Notes under the pieces: model-generated
What the model was told of the DNA's origin: nothing
Database searches by the model: none
What the model saw: only the letters and a program-made list of their open reading frames with translations
Program-made: the position numbers and the translations under genes
Assembly (NCBI RefSeq): GCF_007989825.1
Contig: NZ_BJUA01000001.1
Span: forward strand, 186,001-250,000
Source of the DNA: Cellulomonas persica
Lineage (GTDB): Bacteria > Actinomycetota > Actinomycetes > Actinomycetales > Cellulomonadaceae
DNA: 64,000 nucleotides
Direction: 5' to 3'
Part shown: in pieces, positions 17,488 to 24,334 of the stretch
Numbering within the stretch: position 1 is the stretch's first letter
Layout of the letters: every line of letters begins with the position of its first letter

Positions 17488-19404
17488 GTGGACGCCTTGT
17501 CGGCCCTGTCCGCTGTCCACCTGCCGCCTGCGGTACGTGCCGCTGTGGAGTCCAGCCCGCGGGTGCTCGTCCCGCAGACGCGCGACGAGCTCTACCAGCT
17601 CGCGCTCGGCCCGGTCGGCGGCCCGATCCATGAGGTCGCGTACGACGTCACGACCGACGAGGGCATGCGCCGCATCGTCGAGGCGACGGTCACCCGGTGC
17701 CGCAACGGCCTCGCGGTGAACTACCCCGAGGACTACATGCGCCGGCGCGACCCGGACTGCATGCGCATCGCCGACGACCTGCCGACGGACAAGCCGCGCT
17801 ACCGCGACGTGTTCGGCGAGGAGTTCGCACCGACGAAGGCCGCGACGCTCGACTGGCTCGGCGAGCAGGACCTCGTCGTCGTGCCGTTCAAGGCGGGCGG
17901 CCCGACGTTCGGCTACCCGTCGGTCGCGCTCGTCCCCGTGAACGCGGCGTTCTTCGCGGTCGCACTCGTCGACCTGCAGGGCTGGGTGACGTTCGACGAG
18001 CTGGGCGAGTTCACGCCGCGCTCGATCCTGTACGTCGCTCCCCCGTTCCGGCACACGACGTTCGGCGGTCGCCAGGTCGTCGTGCACGACCGCACGCCTG
18101 ACCTGCACGAGGTCTTCGCCTACAACCTGTACCCGGGTCCCAGCGCCAAGAAGGGCGTGTTCTCGGTCCTGCTCGACATCGGCGAGCAGGAGGGCTGGAT
18201 CACGGCCCACGCGTCGTCGGTGCGCGTCACCACGCCGTACGACAACGAGACCGTGATCATGCACGAGGGCGCCTCGGGCGGCGGCAAGTCGGAGATGTGC
18301 CAGGAGTTCCGGCGCCAGGACGACGGCCGCATCCTGCTCGGCACGAACGTCGTGACCAAGGAGCCGTACGTCATCACGCTCGCCGAGTCGAGCGCGCTCG
18401 CCCCCGTCACGGACGACATGACGCTGTGCCACAAGTCGCTGCAGGACTCCGACGGTCGGCTCGTGATCGCGGACGCCGAGGCCGGCTGGTTCGTGCGCGT
18501 CGACAACCTGCGCTCCTACGGCGAGGACGGCAACTTCGAGCGCGCGTGCATCCACCCGGACAAGCCGCTGGTGTTCTTCAACATCCAGGGCGTGCCCGAC
18601 GCGACCGCCCTGCCGTGGGAGCACACGCTCGACTCGACCGGCAAGCCGTGCCCGAACCCGCGCGTCGTGATCGACCGCTCGATGATCCGCGGCGTGCTGT
18701 CGGAGCCCGAGCACGTCGACGTGCGCACGTTCGGCGTGCGGATGCCCGCGTGCACGCGGGACAAGCCGTCCTACGGGATCATGGGCGTCACGCACTTCGT
18801 GCCGCCGGCGCTCGCCTGGGTGTGGCGGCTCATCGCCCCGCGCGGCGACAAGAACCCGTCGATCGGCGAGTCGAAGTCCGAGAACAAGGTCATCAAGCAC
18901 GGCGGCATGGTCTCGGAGGGCGTCGGCTCGTACTGGCCGTTCTCGACCGGCACCAAGGTCGCCGCGGCGAACCTGCTGCTGCGTCAGCTCGTCGACGCCT
19001 CGCGTACCCGGTACGTCCTGACGCCGAACCAGCACATCGGCGCCTACCAGGTGGGCTTCGCCGCCGAGTGGATCACGCGTGAGTACCTCGCGCGGCGCGG
19101 TGGCGGGCGGATGCGTCGCGACCAGCTCACGCCGGCGCGCTGCTCGCTGTTCGGCTACACGTTGCGCGAGATGAAGGTCGACGGGCAGCTCGTGCGTCCC
19201 ACGTGGCTCGCGCCCGAGATGCAGTCGCAGGTCGGGGTCGAGGCGTACGACGAGGGCGCCGGGATCATCAAGGCGTTCTTCAAGTCCGAGCTCGAGCAGT
19301 ACCTCACGGACGAGCTCGACCCGCTCGGTCGGGCGATCATCGAGATCGTGCTCAAGGACGGCTCGGTCGAAGACTACGAGGCCCTCACGCCGATGCACAT
19401 CTGA
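17488..19404 (+). CDS. DUF4914 family protein with a PEPCK/HPr-kinase-like P-loop
   Basis: The 638-residue product matches the uncharacterised DUF4914 family in length and pattern. Its central part carries MHEGASGGGKSEM near residue 260. This is a P-loop with the Ser/Gly-rich form seen in ATP-dependent phosphoenolpyruvate carboxykinase and HPr kinase, rather than in ordinary ATPases. The conserved stretch IGESKSENKVIKHGGMVSEGVGSYWPF follows (quoted only to locate residues about 472-495). No membrane segment or signal peptide is seen, so it should be cytoplasmic. The GTG start has GAAGGGAG six bases upstream. The reaction is unknown; a nucleotide-dependent kinase or carboxykinase-like activity is inference from the P-loop. 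Confidence 0.78.
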   Translation: MDALSALSAVHLPPAVRAAVESSPRVLVPQTRDELYQLALGPVGGPIHEVAYDVTTDEGMRRIVEATVTRCRNGLAVNYPEDYMRRRDPDCMRIADDLPTDKPRYRDVFGEEFAPTKAATLDWLGEQDLVVVPFKAGGPTFGYPSVALVPVNAAFFAVALVDLQGWVTFDELGEFTPRSILYVAPPFRHTTFGGRQVVVHDRTPDLHEVFAYNLYPGPSAKKGVFSVLLDIGEQEGWITAHASSVRVTTPYDNETVIMHEGASGGGKSEMCQEFRRQDDGRILLGTNVVTKEPYVITLAESSALAPVTDDMTLCHKSLQDSDGRLVIADAEAGWFVRVDNLRSYGEDGNFERACIHPDKPLVFFNIQGVPDATALPWEHTLDSTGKPCPNPRVVIDRSMIRGVLSEPEHVDVRTFGVRMPACTRDKPSYGIMGVTHFVPPALAWVWRLIAPRGDKNPSIGESKSENKVIKHGGMVSEGVGSYWPFSTGTKVAAANLLLRQLVDASRTRYVLTPNQHIGAYQVGFAAEWITREYLARRGGGRMRRDQLTPARCSLFGYTLREMKVDGQLVRPTWLAPEMQSQVGVEAYDEGAGIIKAFFKSELEQYLTDELDPLGRAIIEIVLKDGSVEDYEALTPMHI

Positions 19405-19424
19405 GCTGGGCCGGTCTCAACAGG

Positions 19425-19452
19425 CCGATCCAGCTGGGCCGATCCAGCTGTG
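19425..19452 (+). repeat. Two 14-bp direct repeats after the DUF4914 gene
   Basis: CCGATCCAGCTGGG is followed directly by CCGATCCAGCTGTG, 20 bases after the stop codon. One of several short tandem repeats in this window. Confidence 0.7.
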
Positions 19453-19618
19453 CCCGTCTCAGGCACCAACTGACGCGCGCACCATGCGCAGCTGACGCCC
19501 ATCCGCGTCAGGCACCACCCGCGGCGACGACGAGCCCCACCAGGCGCGTCGTCGCCGCGGTCGTTCCCGGACCTGTCGACGGTCCTGCGCGCTGCGCGCG
19601 AGCGAGGGTGCGCGCACC

Positions 19619-19647
19619 TTGCCCGTGTGGGCGCCCGGGTCGAACAT
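19619..19647 (+). promoter_or_regulatory. Putative dinB promoter
   Basis: TTGCCC at 19619-19624 and GAACAT at 19642-19647 are separated by 17 bases and would place transcription at or near the GTG at 19654, giving a leaderless message. The -10 lies inside the LexA box, which explains repression. Inference from spacing. Confidence 0.45.
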
Positions 19648-19654
19648 GTGTTCG
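19640..19654. promoter_or_regulatory. LexA (SOS) box at dinB
   Basis: TCGAACATGTGTTCG matches the actinobacterial/Gram-positive SOS box CGAAC-N4-GTTCG perfectly. It overlaps the putative -10 and ends at the first base of the dinB GTG start. LexA bound here would block transcription until DNA damage. Confidence 0.88.
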
Positions 19655-20856
19655 TGAGCGAGGCGACGATCCTGCACGCCGACCTCGACGCGTTCTACGC
19701 GTCGGTCGAGCAGCGCGACGACCCCCGCCTGCGCGCCCGGCCGGTCGCCGTGGGCGGGGGCGTCCTCCTGGCGGCGTCCTACGAGGCGAAGCGGCGCGGC
19801 GTGCGTACCGCGATGAGCGGTCGCCAGGCGCGCGGGCTGTGCCCCGACCTGATCGTCGTGCCGCCGCGGTTCGAGGCCTACGTCGAGGCGAGCGCGGAGG
19901 TCTTCGCGATCTTCCGGGACACGACGCCGCAGGTGCAGGGGGTGTCGATCGACGAGGCGTTCCTCGACGTGCGCGGCCTGCGACGCGCCGACCCGACGCC
20001 GCCCGTCGACCACGCGGCCCGCCTGCGCGCCCGCGTGCGCGACGAGGTCGGTCTGCCGATCACGGTCGGGGTCGCGCGCACGCCCTTCCTCGCGAAGGTC
20101 GCGAGCCGTGTCGCCAAGCCGGACGGGCTGCTGCTCGTCCCACCGGACCGCGAGGCCGCGTTCCTGCACCCGCTACCGGTCGAGACCTTGTGGGGCGTCG
20201 GTGAGACGACCGCGACCAGGCTGCGCTCGTACGGCCTGCGGACGGCCGGAGACGTCGCGGACCTGCCGGAGCACGTGCTGCGCGGCCTGCTCGGCCCGGC
20301 CGCCGGGTCACACTTGCACGCGGTCGTGCACGGCCGCACGCCGGAGCGCGTGGTGACCGACCGCGCCCGCGGCTCCGTGGGCGCGCAGCGCGCGCTCGGT
20401 CGCGGACCGCACTCGCCCGACGCCGTGCGCGCGGCACTGCTGGGACTCGTCGACCGCGTGTGCCGGCGCCTGCGAGCCGGGCACCGCACGGCGCGCACCG
20501 TCGTGCTGCGGCTGCGGTTCGCGGACTTCTCGCGTGCGACGAGGTCGCGTTCGCTCGCGTTCGCCACGTCCTCGTCCGACGAGCTGCGCGCGACGGCGCT
20601 GACGCTGCTGGACTCCGTGCGCGAGCTGGTCGCCGAGCGCGGGATCACGCTCGTGGGCGTCGCGCTGACCGGGTTGGGCAGCGACGCCGTCGTCCAGCCC
20701 GCGCTCGAGCTCGAGGCGTCGCACGACGGGCTCGACCGGGCCGCCGACCGGCTCGCGGAGCGGTTCGGGTCCCGCGCGCTGACCCGCGCGAGCCTGCTCG
20801 TCGTGGGCGACGGCTTCGCCGCACCCCAGCTGCCGGACCCGCCCGCGGATGCCTGA
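19654..20856 (+). CDS. dinB: DNA polymerase IV (Y-family translesion polymerase)
   Basis: DinB copies across damaged template bases in the SOS response. The 400-residue product starts the catalytic palm with ILHADLDAFYASVEQ (metal-binding Asp) and has the second catalytic motif VSIDEAFLDVRGL near residue 97, the GVARTPFLAKVAS loop, WGVGETTATRL helix-hairpin-helix and a little-finger domain (ARGSVGAQRALG). I chose GTG 19654 because the perfect LexA box ends there and the catalytic domain begins at once. An in-frame GTG at 19627 would place the box inside the coding region. It ends without a clear beta-clamp motif visible to me. Confidence 0.92.
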   Translation: MSEATILHADLDAFYASVEQRDDPRLRARPVAVGGGVLLAASYEAKRRGVRTAMSGRQARGLCPDLIVVPPRFEAYVEASAEVFAIFRDTTPQVQGVSIDEAFLDVRGLRRADPTPPVDHAARLRARVRDEVGLPITVGVARTPFLAKVASRVAKPDGLLLVPPDREAAFLHPLPVETLWGVGETTATRLRSYGLRTAGDVADLPEHVLRGLLGPAAGSHLHAVVHGRTPERVVTDRARGSVGAQRALGRGPHSPDAVRAALLGLVDRVCRRLRAGHRTARTVVLRLRFADFSRATRSRSLAFATSSSDELRATALTLLDSVRELVAERGITLVGVALTGLGSDAVVQPALELEASHDGLDRAADRLAERFGSRALTRASLLVVGDGFAAPQLPDPPADA

Positions 20857-20925
20857 GCCCACCGGACGCGCGGATCACACCCCGCGCGGCTCGGACGCGG
20901 GTGTGCGCGTGCCGATGCTTCGGAC

Positions 20926-22026
20926 ATGGAAGCCCGCCGTCGGCCGCGTCGCGCGCACGCCGCGTCGCCGGTGCACGCCACCAGGGCGCGCCACGGCGTG
21001 GCCCTCGCACTGGCGGGCGCCCTCGCGCTGGCCGGCCCACTCGGCCTCGTCGGCTGCGCGCCGCTCGAGACCGACGCGGGTTCCGCCGCCGGACCTGCCG
21101 CCGCGCGCTCGCCGTCGCCTGCCGCGAGCGCGCCCGACACGGCCCGTCCGACCCCCGCTGCCGACGAGTCGCCCGCGACCTCGTCGCCCACCCCGGCGCC
21201 CGCTGCCTCGTCGTCCGGCGCCTCGGACACCCCGACCGCGCTCGCCGCGCTGGCGATCCTGGAGGTCAAGGGACGTGCGCCGCAGACCGGGTACGACCGC
21301 GACCTGTTCGCCTACCGGTCCGTGGACCTGGACCGCAACGGCTGCGACACGCGCAACGACATCCTGCGCCGCGACCTCGTCGACCAGGAGGTCCGCCCCG
21401 ACGGCTGCGTCGTCGAGTCCGGCACGCTGCTCGACCCGTACTCGGGCATAGCGATCGCGTTCCGTCGCGGGCAGGCCACGTCCGCTGACGTGCAGATCGA
21501 CCACGTCGTCGCCCTGGCCGACGCATGGCAGAAGGGCGCGCAGCGGTGGGATGCGGCGACGCGGGAGTCGTTCGGCAACGACCCGCTGAACCTCCTCGCG
21601 GTCGACGGCCCGTCGAACCAGCGCAAGGGCGCGGGCGACGCCGCGACGTGGCTGCCGCCGAACCGCGCGTTCCGGTGCGCGTACGTCGCGCGCCAGGTCG
21701 CGGTGAAGCACGCGTACGGGCTCTGGGTGACGGCCGCGGAGCGCGACGCGATCGCGCGCGTGCTCGCGACCTGTCCCGACGAGCCCCTGCCCGACGCGCA
21801 CGCGTCGCCGACCACGGACCCGGCGTGGACGGCACCCGATGACGCGGCGACGCACGAGCCCACGCCCGCTGCGACGACCGAGGCGCCGGCTCCCGCCGAC
21901 GACGTCACGGTGTACTACGCGAGCTGCACGCAGGCCCGCGCAGCGGGCGCCGCGCCGCTGCACCGGGGTGACCCCGGCTACCGGTCGGGTCTGGACCGCG
22001 ACGGCGACGGCATCGCCTGCGAGTGA
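20926..22026 (+). CDS. Secreted HNH-type nuclease (DUF1524) with excalibur calcium-binding C-terminus
   Basis: The 366-residue product has an N-terminal signal ending in LGLVGC, so it is probably a lipoprotein or secreted protein. A Ser/Pro/Ala/Thr-rich linker runs to about residue 110. The nuclease domain (residues about 115-290) carries the DUF1524/HNH core QIDHVVALADAWQKGA near 190 and NDPLNLLAVDGPSNQRKG. After a second linker the C-terminus ends LDRDGDGIACE, an excalibur calcium-binding motif. Extracellular DNA or RNA degradation for nutrient use or defence is likely. The ATG lacks a strong ribosome-binding site. It follows dinB after 69 bases and has no obvious SOS box of its own. Confidence 0.87.
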   Translation: MEARRRPRRAHAASPVHATRARHGVALALAGALALAGPLGLVGCAPLETDAGSAAGPAAARSPSPAASAPDTARPTPAADESPATSSPTPAPAASSSGASDTPTALAALAILEVKGRAPQTGYDRDLFAYRSVDLDRNGCDTRNDILRRDLVDQEVRPDGCVVESGTLLDPYSGIAIAFRRGQATSADVQIDHVVALADAWQKGAQRWDAATRESFGNDPLNLLAVDGPSNQRKGAGDAATWLPPNRAFRCAYVARQVAVKHAYGLWVTAAERDAIARVLATCPDEPLPDAHASPTTDPAWTAPDDAATHEPTPAATTEAPAPADDVTVYYASCTQARAAGAAPLHRGDPGYRSGLDRDGDGIACE

Positions 22027-22094
22027 CCCGCCGGTCCGCTCCGGCGGGCGGGGCGTGGTCTTGCCGGCCCGACCGGGCGGGCCAGGGCCGTCTC

Positions 22095-22123
22095 GGGATC
22101 CATCGGGATTGACGATGGATCCC
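22095..22123. promoter_or_regulatory. 10-bp inverted repeat, probable operator of the MarR gene
   Basis: GGGATCCATC, nine bases, GATGGATCCC: a perfect inverted repeat ending 21 bases before the MarR-family GTG. Its length and position fit autoregulation by the adjacent regulator. Confidence 0.6.
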
Positions 22124-22144
22124 GGTCGGACGACGGTGAGGCGT

Positions 22145-22708
22145 GTGACCACCACGACCAGCCCGGACCACCCGTTCGGCACGCGCTTCGAGGCCCTGTT
22201 CCAGCAGGCCTACCTGCGCTTCCACCGTCGCGACGAGCCGCGCTCCGAGCTCGCGGGGGCGTCGCGGGCCGTGCTCGCGCACCTCGCGATGGCCGGTCCG
22301 CTCACGGTCGGCCAGGCCGCCGACCACCTGCGCCGCGCGCAGTCCGTGGTGAGCGAGATCGTGACGCACCTCGAACGCGACGGCCTGCTCGCGCGCGAGC
22401 GCGACCCGGCCGATCGTCGTCGCACGCTCGTCTGGCTCACGCCTGACGGGTTCGAGCGTCTCGCGGCCGACCGCCGCGTCCTGTCCCCCGCGCTCGTCGA
22501 CCGGGCGGCCGCCGCGCTGCCGCCCGAGCAGCGCGACCGTCTGCTCGCCGACCTGGCCGCGCTGCTCGCCGGCGACGACGCCGTCACGACCACGCACGAC
22601 GGCGCTCACGGCGACGCAACCGCCAGCGTCACCAGCGGCACCCCCGACCTCACCGCGCAGTCCCCCGACGCCCGTGCGGGCGTCCTCACCGAAGGAGAAC
22701 CCCGATGA
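22145..22708 (+). CDS. MarR family transcriptional regulator
   Basis: The 187-residue protein has a MarR winged helix-turn-helix: LTVGQAADHLRRAQSVVSEIVTHLERDGLLARERDPADRRRTLVWLT spans roughly residues 58-104 (named only to place it; the key signature is DPADRRRTLVWLT, the wing). A hydrophilic, probably disordered tail of about 45 residues follows. The GTG at 22145 is chosen because GGTGAG precedes it and because an upstream ATG at 22115 lies inside the operator-like palindrome. The stop overlaps the ATG of the zinc-ribbon gene, so the two are co-expressed. The ligand is unknown. Confidence 0.85.
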   Translation: MTTTTSPDHPFGTRFEALFQQAYLRFHRRDEPRSELAGASRAVLAHLAMAGPLTVGQAADHLRRAQSVVSEIVTHLERDGLLARERDPADRRRTLVWLTPDGFERLAADRRVLSPALVDRAAAALPPEQRDRLLADLAALLAGDDAVTTTHDGAHGDATASVTSGTPDLTAQSPDARAGVLTEGEPR

Positions 22709-22965
22709 GCACCACGACCGAGCACGACCACGTCCACGCCGCCGCGTGCGAGAGCTGCGGCATGCCGATCGAGTCGGGGCGGTACTGCGCGTACTGCACC
22801 GACGAGACCGGGGCGCTGCAGGCGTTCGAGGAGCGGTTCGAGCGCATGGTGTCCTGGCAGGAGCGCCGCAACCCGGGAGCGTCCCGGGCCGAGCTCGAGG
22901 AGCAGACGAAGGCCTACATGGCGACGATGCCGGCGTGGCGCGACCACCCGTCGCTCGCCCGCTGA
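22705..22965 (+). CDS. Small zinc-ribbon protein
   Basis: An 86-residue cytoplasmic protein with ACESCGMPIESGRYCAYCTD near residues 14-33. The two Cys-x2-Cys pairs form a zinc ribbon of the putative zinc-ribbon family. The rest is helical (FEERFERMVSWQERRNPGASRAELEE region). It overlaps the MarR gene by four bases and is probably under the same control. Such proteins often accompany MarR regulators, but the function is unknown. Confidence 0.75.
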   Translation: MSTTTEHDHVHAAACESCGMPIESGRYCAYCTDETGALQAFEERFERMVSWQERRNPGASRAELEEQTKAYMATMPAWRDHPSLAR

Positions 22966-22987
22966 CGCCGCCGCTGTCCGTGGTCGC

Positions 22988-23003
22988 TCACCTGATCAGG
23001 TGA
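22988..23003. promoter_or_regulatory. Perfect 16-bp palindrome TCACCTGATCAGGTGA
   Basis: A perfect palindrome lies 23 bases after the zinc-ribbon stop and 56 bases before the next ATG. GTGAAGATCACC overlaps its end as a second partial dyad. It could be an operator for the membrane-protein gene or a short terminator; it lacks a loop, so an operator is more likely. Confidence 0.5.
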
Positions 23004-23058
23004 AGATCACCCACGGCAGGTCTATGCCCGGTCCGGTGGCGAGGATCACGCTGGCGAC

Positions 23059-24045
23059 ATGGGCGTGCGCAGCGCGTGGCGCCAGATGCGCCGGTCAGCG
23101 CAGGGTGAGGACGCGGAGTCCACACCCGGCCCCGCTGCGCGCGAGATGGAGAGCAACCGCTGGTCGGCCGTGACGGCGCTGGTGATCTCGGCGTTGGTGT
23201 CGGTCGGCGTGCTCGCGGCGATCGTGCTGCTGCTCCAGCGGCTCAACACGGATCAGCCGACCGCGGCGCTCTCGCTCGTGTTCGTGGCGGCGGCGGTGGT
23301 GCTGATCCTGGTCGTGGGTGCGCTCACCGTCATCCTCAAGCGCCTGCGGCTGGACAACGGCGAGGAGGCGATGGGGCTCCCGTCCGGGAGCGTGCGGGCG
23401 GTCCTCGCCCTCCTGCTCGTCATGCTGTTCTTCATCAGCGCGATGTTCCTGTTCGACGCCACCCGCAACCGGGCCTCGACGGACCCCGCGACGTTCCGCA
23501 CGATCGACGGGCTGACCGCCGTACAGCTCGCGCAGGTCCCGCTCGAGCAGGTGAAGCAGTCGTCGCAGCGCGAGCAGGACGGCACGGTCGTGTACGACGT
23601 GGTGCTGTACGCGCCGCCGACCTCCACCCGCACGTCCGACGACCTCGCCAAGCAGCTCGTGACGACGGTCGCCACGCTCGTGACGGCGGTCGCGGCCTTC
23701 TACTTCGGGTCGAACACGGTCACCACCGCCCGCGCGATGGCGGACAACCACCCGCAGGGCCCGACGGTGCCCCTGGCGCCGGCGGGCGCTCCGGGCGCGG
23801 GCGCGGTCACCTCAGGAGAGCCCGCGGGCGGTGCTGCGCCCACCGGCGGCGAGGCGACCATGTCGGCGACGGCCGAGCACCCACCGGGCCGGGGCGCGGC
23901 GGGTACGGCGGAGCCTGCAGCGAGGGGAGTCGCGGCGTCACCGAGCGCCGGCGGTGCGGCGGCGACGCCCGTCAAGCCCGTGCGTGCGACGTCGACGGAG
24001 CGCCGAGGCAGGACGCGCGCGGCGAACCCCGACGAGTCCCGCTAG
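23059..24045 (+). CDS. Hypothetical membrane protein
   Basis: The 328-residue product has a charged N-terminus and hydrophobic segments at about residues 35-57, 70-92 and 112-132. A soluble stretch of about 65 residues follows, then another hydrophobic segment near 195-215 (VATLVTAVAAFYFGSNTVT). The last 110 residues are low-complexity Ala/Gly/Pro with a basic end. The motif MGLPSGSVRAVLALLLVMLFF before the third segment recurs in uncharacterised bacterial membrane proteins. No enzyme motif is visible. It is monocistronic and followed by a strong hairpin. Confidence 0.65.
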   Translation: MGVRSAWRQMRRSAQGEDAESTPGPAAREMESNRWSAVTALVISALVSVGVLAAIVLLLQRLNTDQPTAALSLVFVAAAVVLILVVGALTVILKRLRLDNGEEAMGLPSGSVRAVLALLLVMLFFISAMFLFDATRNRASTDPATFRTIDGLTAVQLAQVPLEQVKQSSQREQDGTVVYDVVLYAPPTSTRTSDDLAKQLVTTVATLVTAVAAFYFGSNTVTTARAMADNHPQGPTVPLAPAGAPGAGAVTSGEPAGGAAPTGGEATMSATAEHPPGRGAAGTAEPAARGVAASPSAGGAAATPVKPVRATSTERRGRTRAANPDESR

Positions 24046-24101
24046 GACGCGGGCAGCACGCACACGCTCCTCGCGTGCCGTGCACGGCTCGAGCCGACGA
24101 C

Positions 24102-24128
24102 CGATTGCTCGCTCCTCGCGAGCAGTCG
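24102..24128 (+). terminator. Hairpin after the membrane protein gene
   Basis: CGATTGCTCGC, loop TCCTC, GCGAGCAGTCG: an 11-bp stem with one G-T pair, 56 bases after the stop codon. No U-tract follows. It probably terminates the upstream gene and insulates the ABC-F leader. Confidence 0.5.
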
Positions 24129-24163
24129 TGCCGGGGCATCGACGCAGTCGACCGAGAAAGACG

Positions 24164-24193
24164 TTGCCGAGGGACGCCTGGGCATGTCAGGCT
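24164..24193 (+). promoter_or_regulatory. Putative promoter of the ABC-F leader
   Basis: TTGCCG at 24164-24169 and CAGGCT at 24188-24193 with an 18-base spacer would start a transcript near 24200, just before the leader ORF. The short A-run in GAGAAAGAC just upstream of the -35 is reminiscent of WhiB7-dependent promoters, but too short to claim. Confidence 0.3.
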
Positions 24194-24228
24194 CTGCGCG
24201 TCCTTGTCGTCTCCTGAAGGTCGTGATC

Positions 24229-24267
24229 ATGACGGGCACCCGGTTCGCGCCGCGCCAGCCGCGCTGA
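24229..24267 (+). CDS. Leader peptide MTGTRFAPRQPR upstream of the ABC-F gene
   Basis: A 12-codon ORF begins at ATG 24229 with GAAGG 8 bases upstream, a better ribosome-binding site than many full genes here. It ends at TGA 24267, 67 bases before the ABC-F ATG. It is rich in Arg and Pro near its end (APRQPR), codons that favour drug-dependent ribosome stalling. Antibiotic-resistance ABC-F and erm genes are commonly controlled by such leader ORFs. A longer in-frame ATG at 24184 exists but would lie upstream of the predicted transcript start. Confidence 0.55.
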   Translation: MTGTRFAPRQPR

Positions 24268-24334
24268 CCACCTCCCGCCGCCGCCATGAGGCGCGGGCAG
24301 GGTTCAGCGCATCCGCCGAACCCCCGGAGCCCGT

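Noticed and set aside
17422-19398. A minus-strand open frame of about 650 codons opposite the DUF4914 gene
   Set aside because: Composition and position show it is a shadow; the plus-strand protein has family-wide motifs.
24184-24267. Longer leader ORF of 27 codons before the ABC-F gene
   Set aside because: Its ATG has no ribosome-binding site and lies in the predicted -10 region; the internal ATG 24229 is better.
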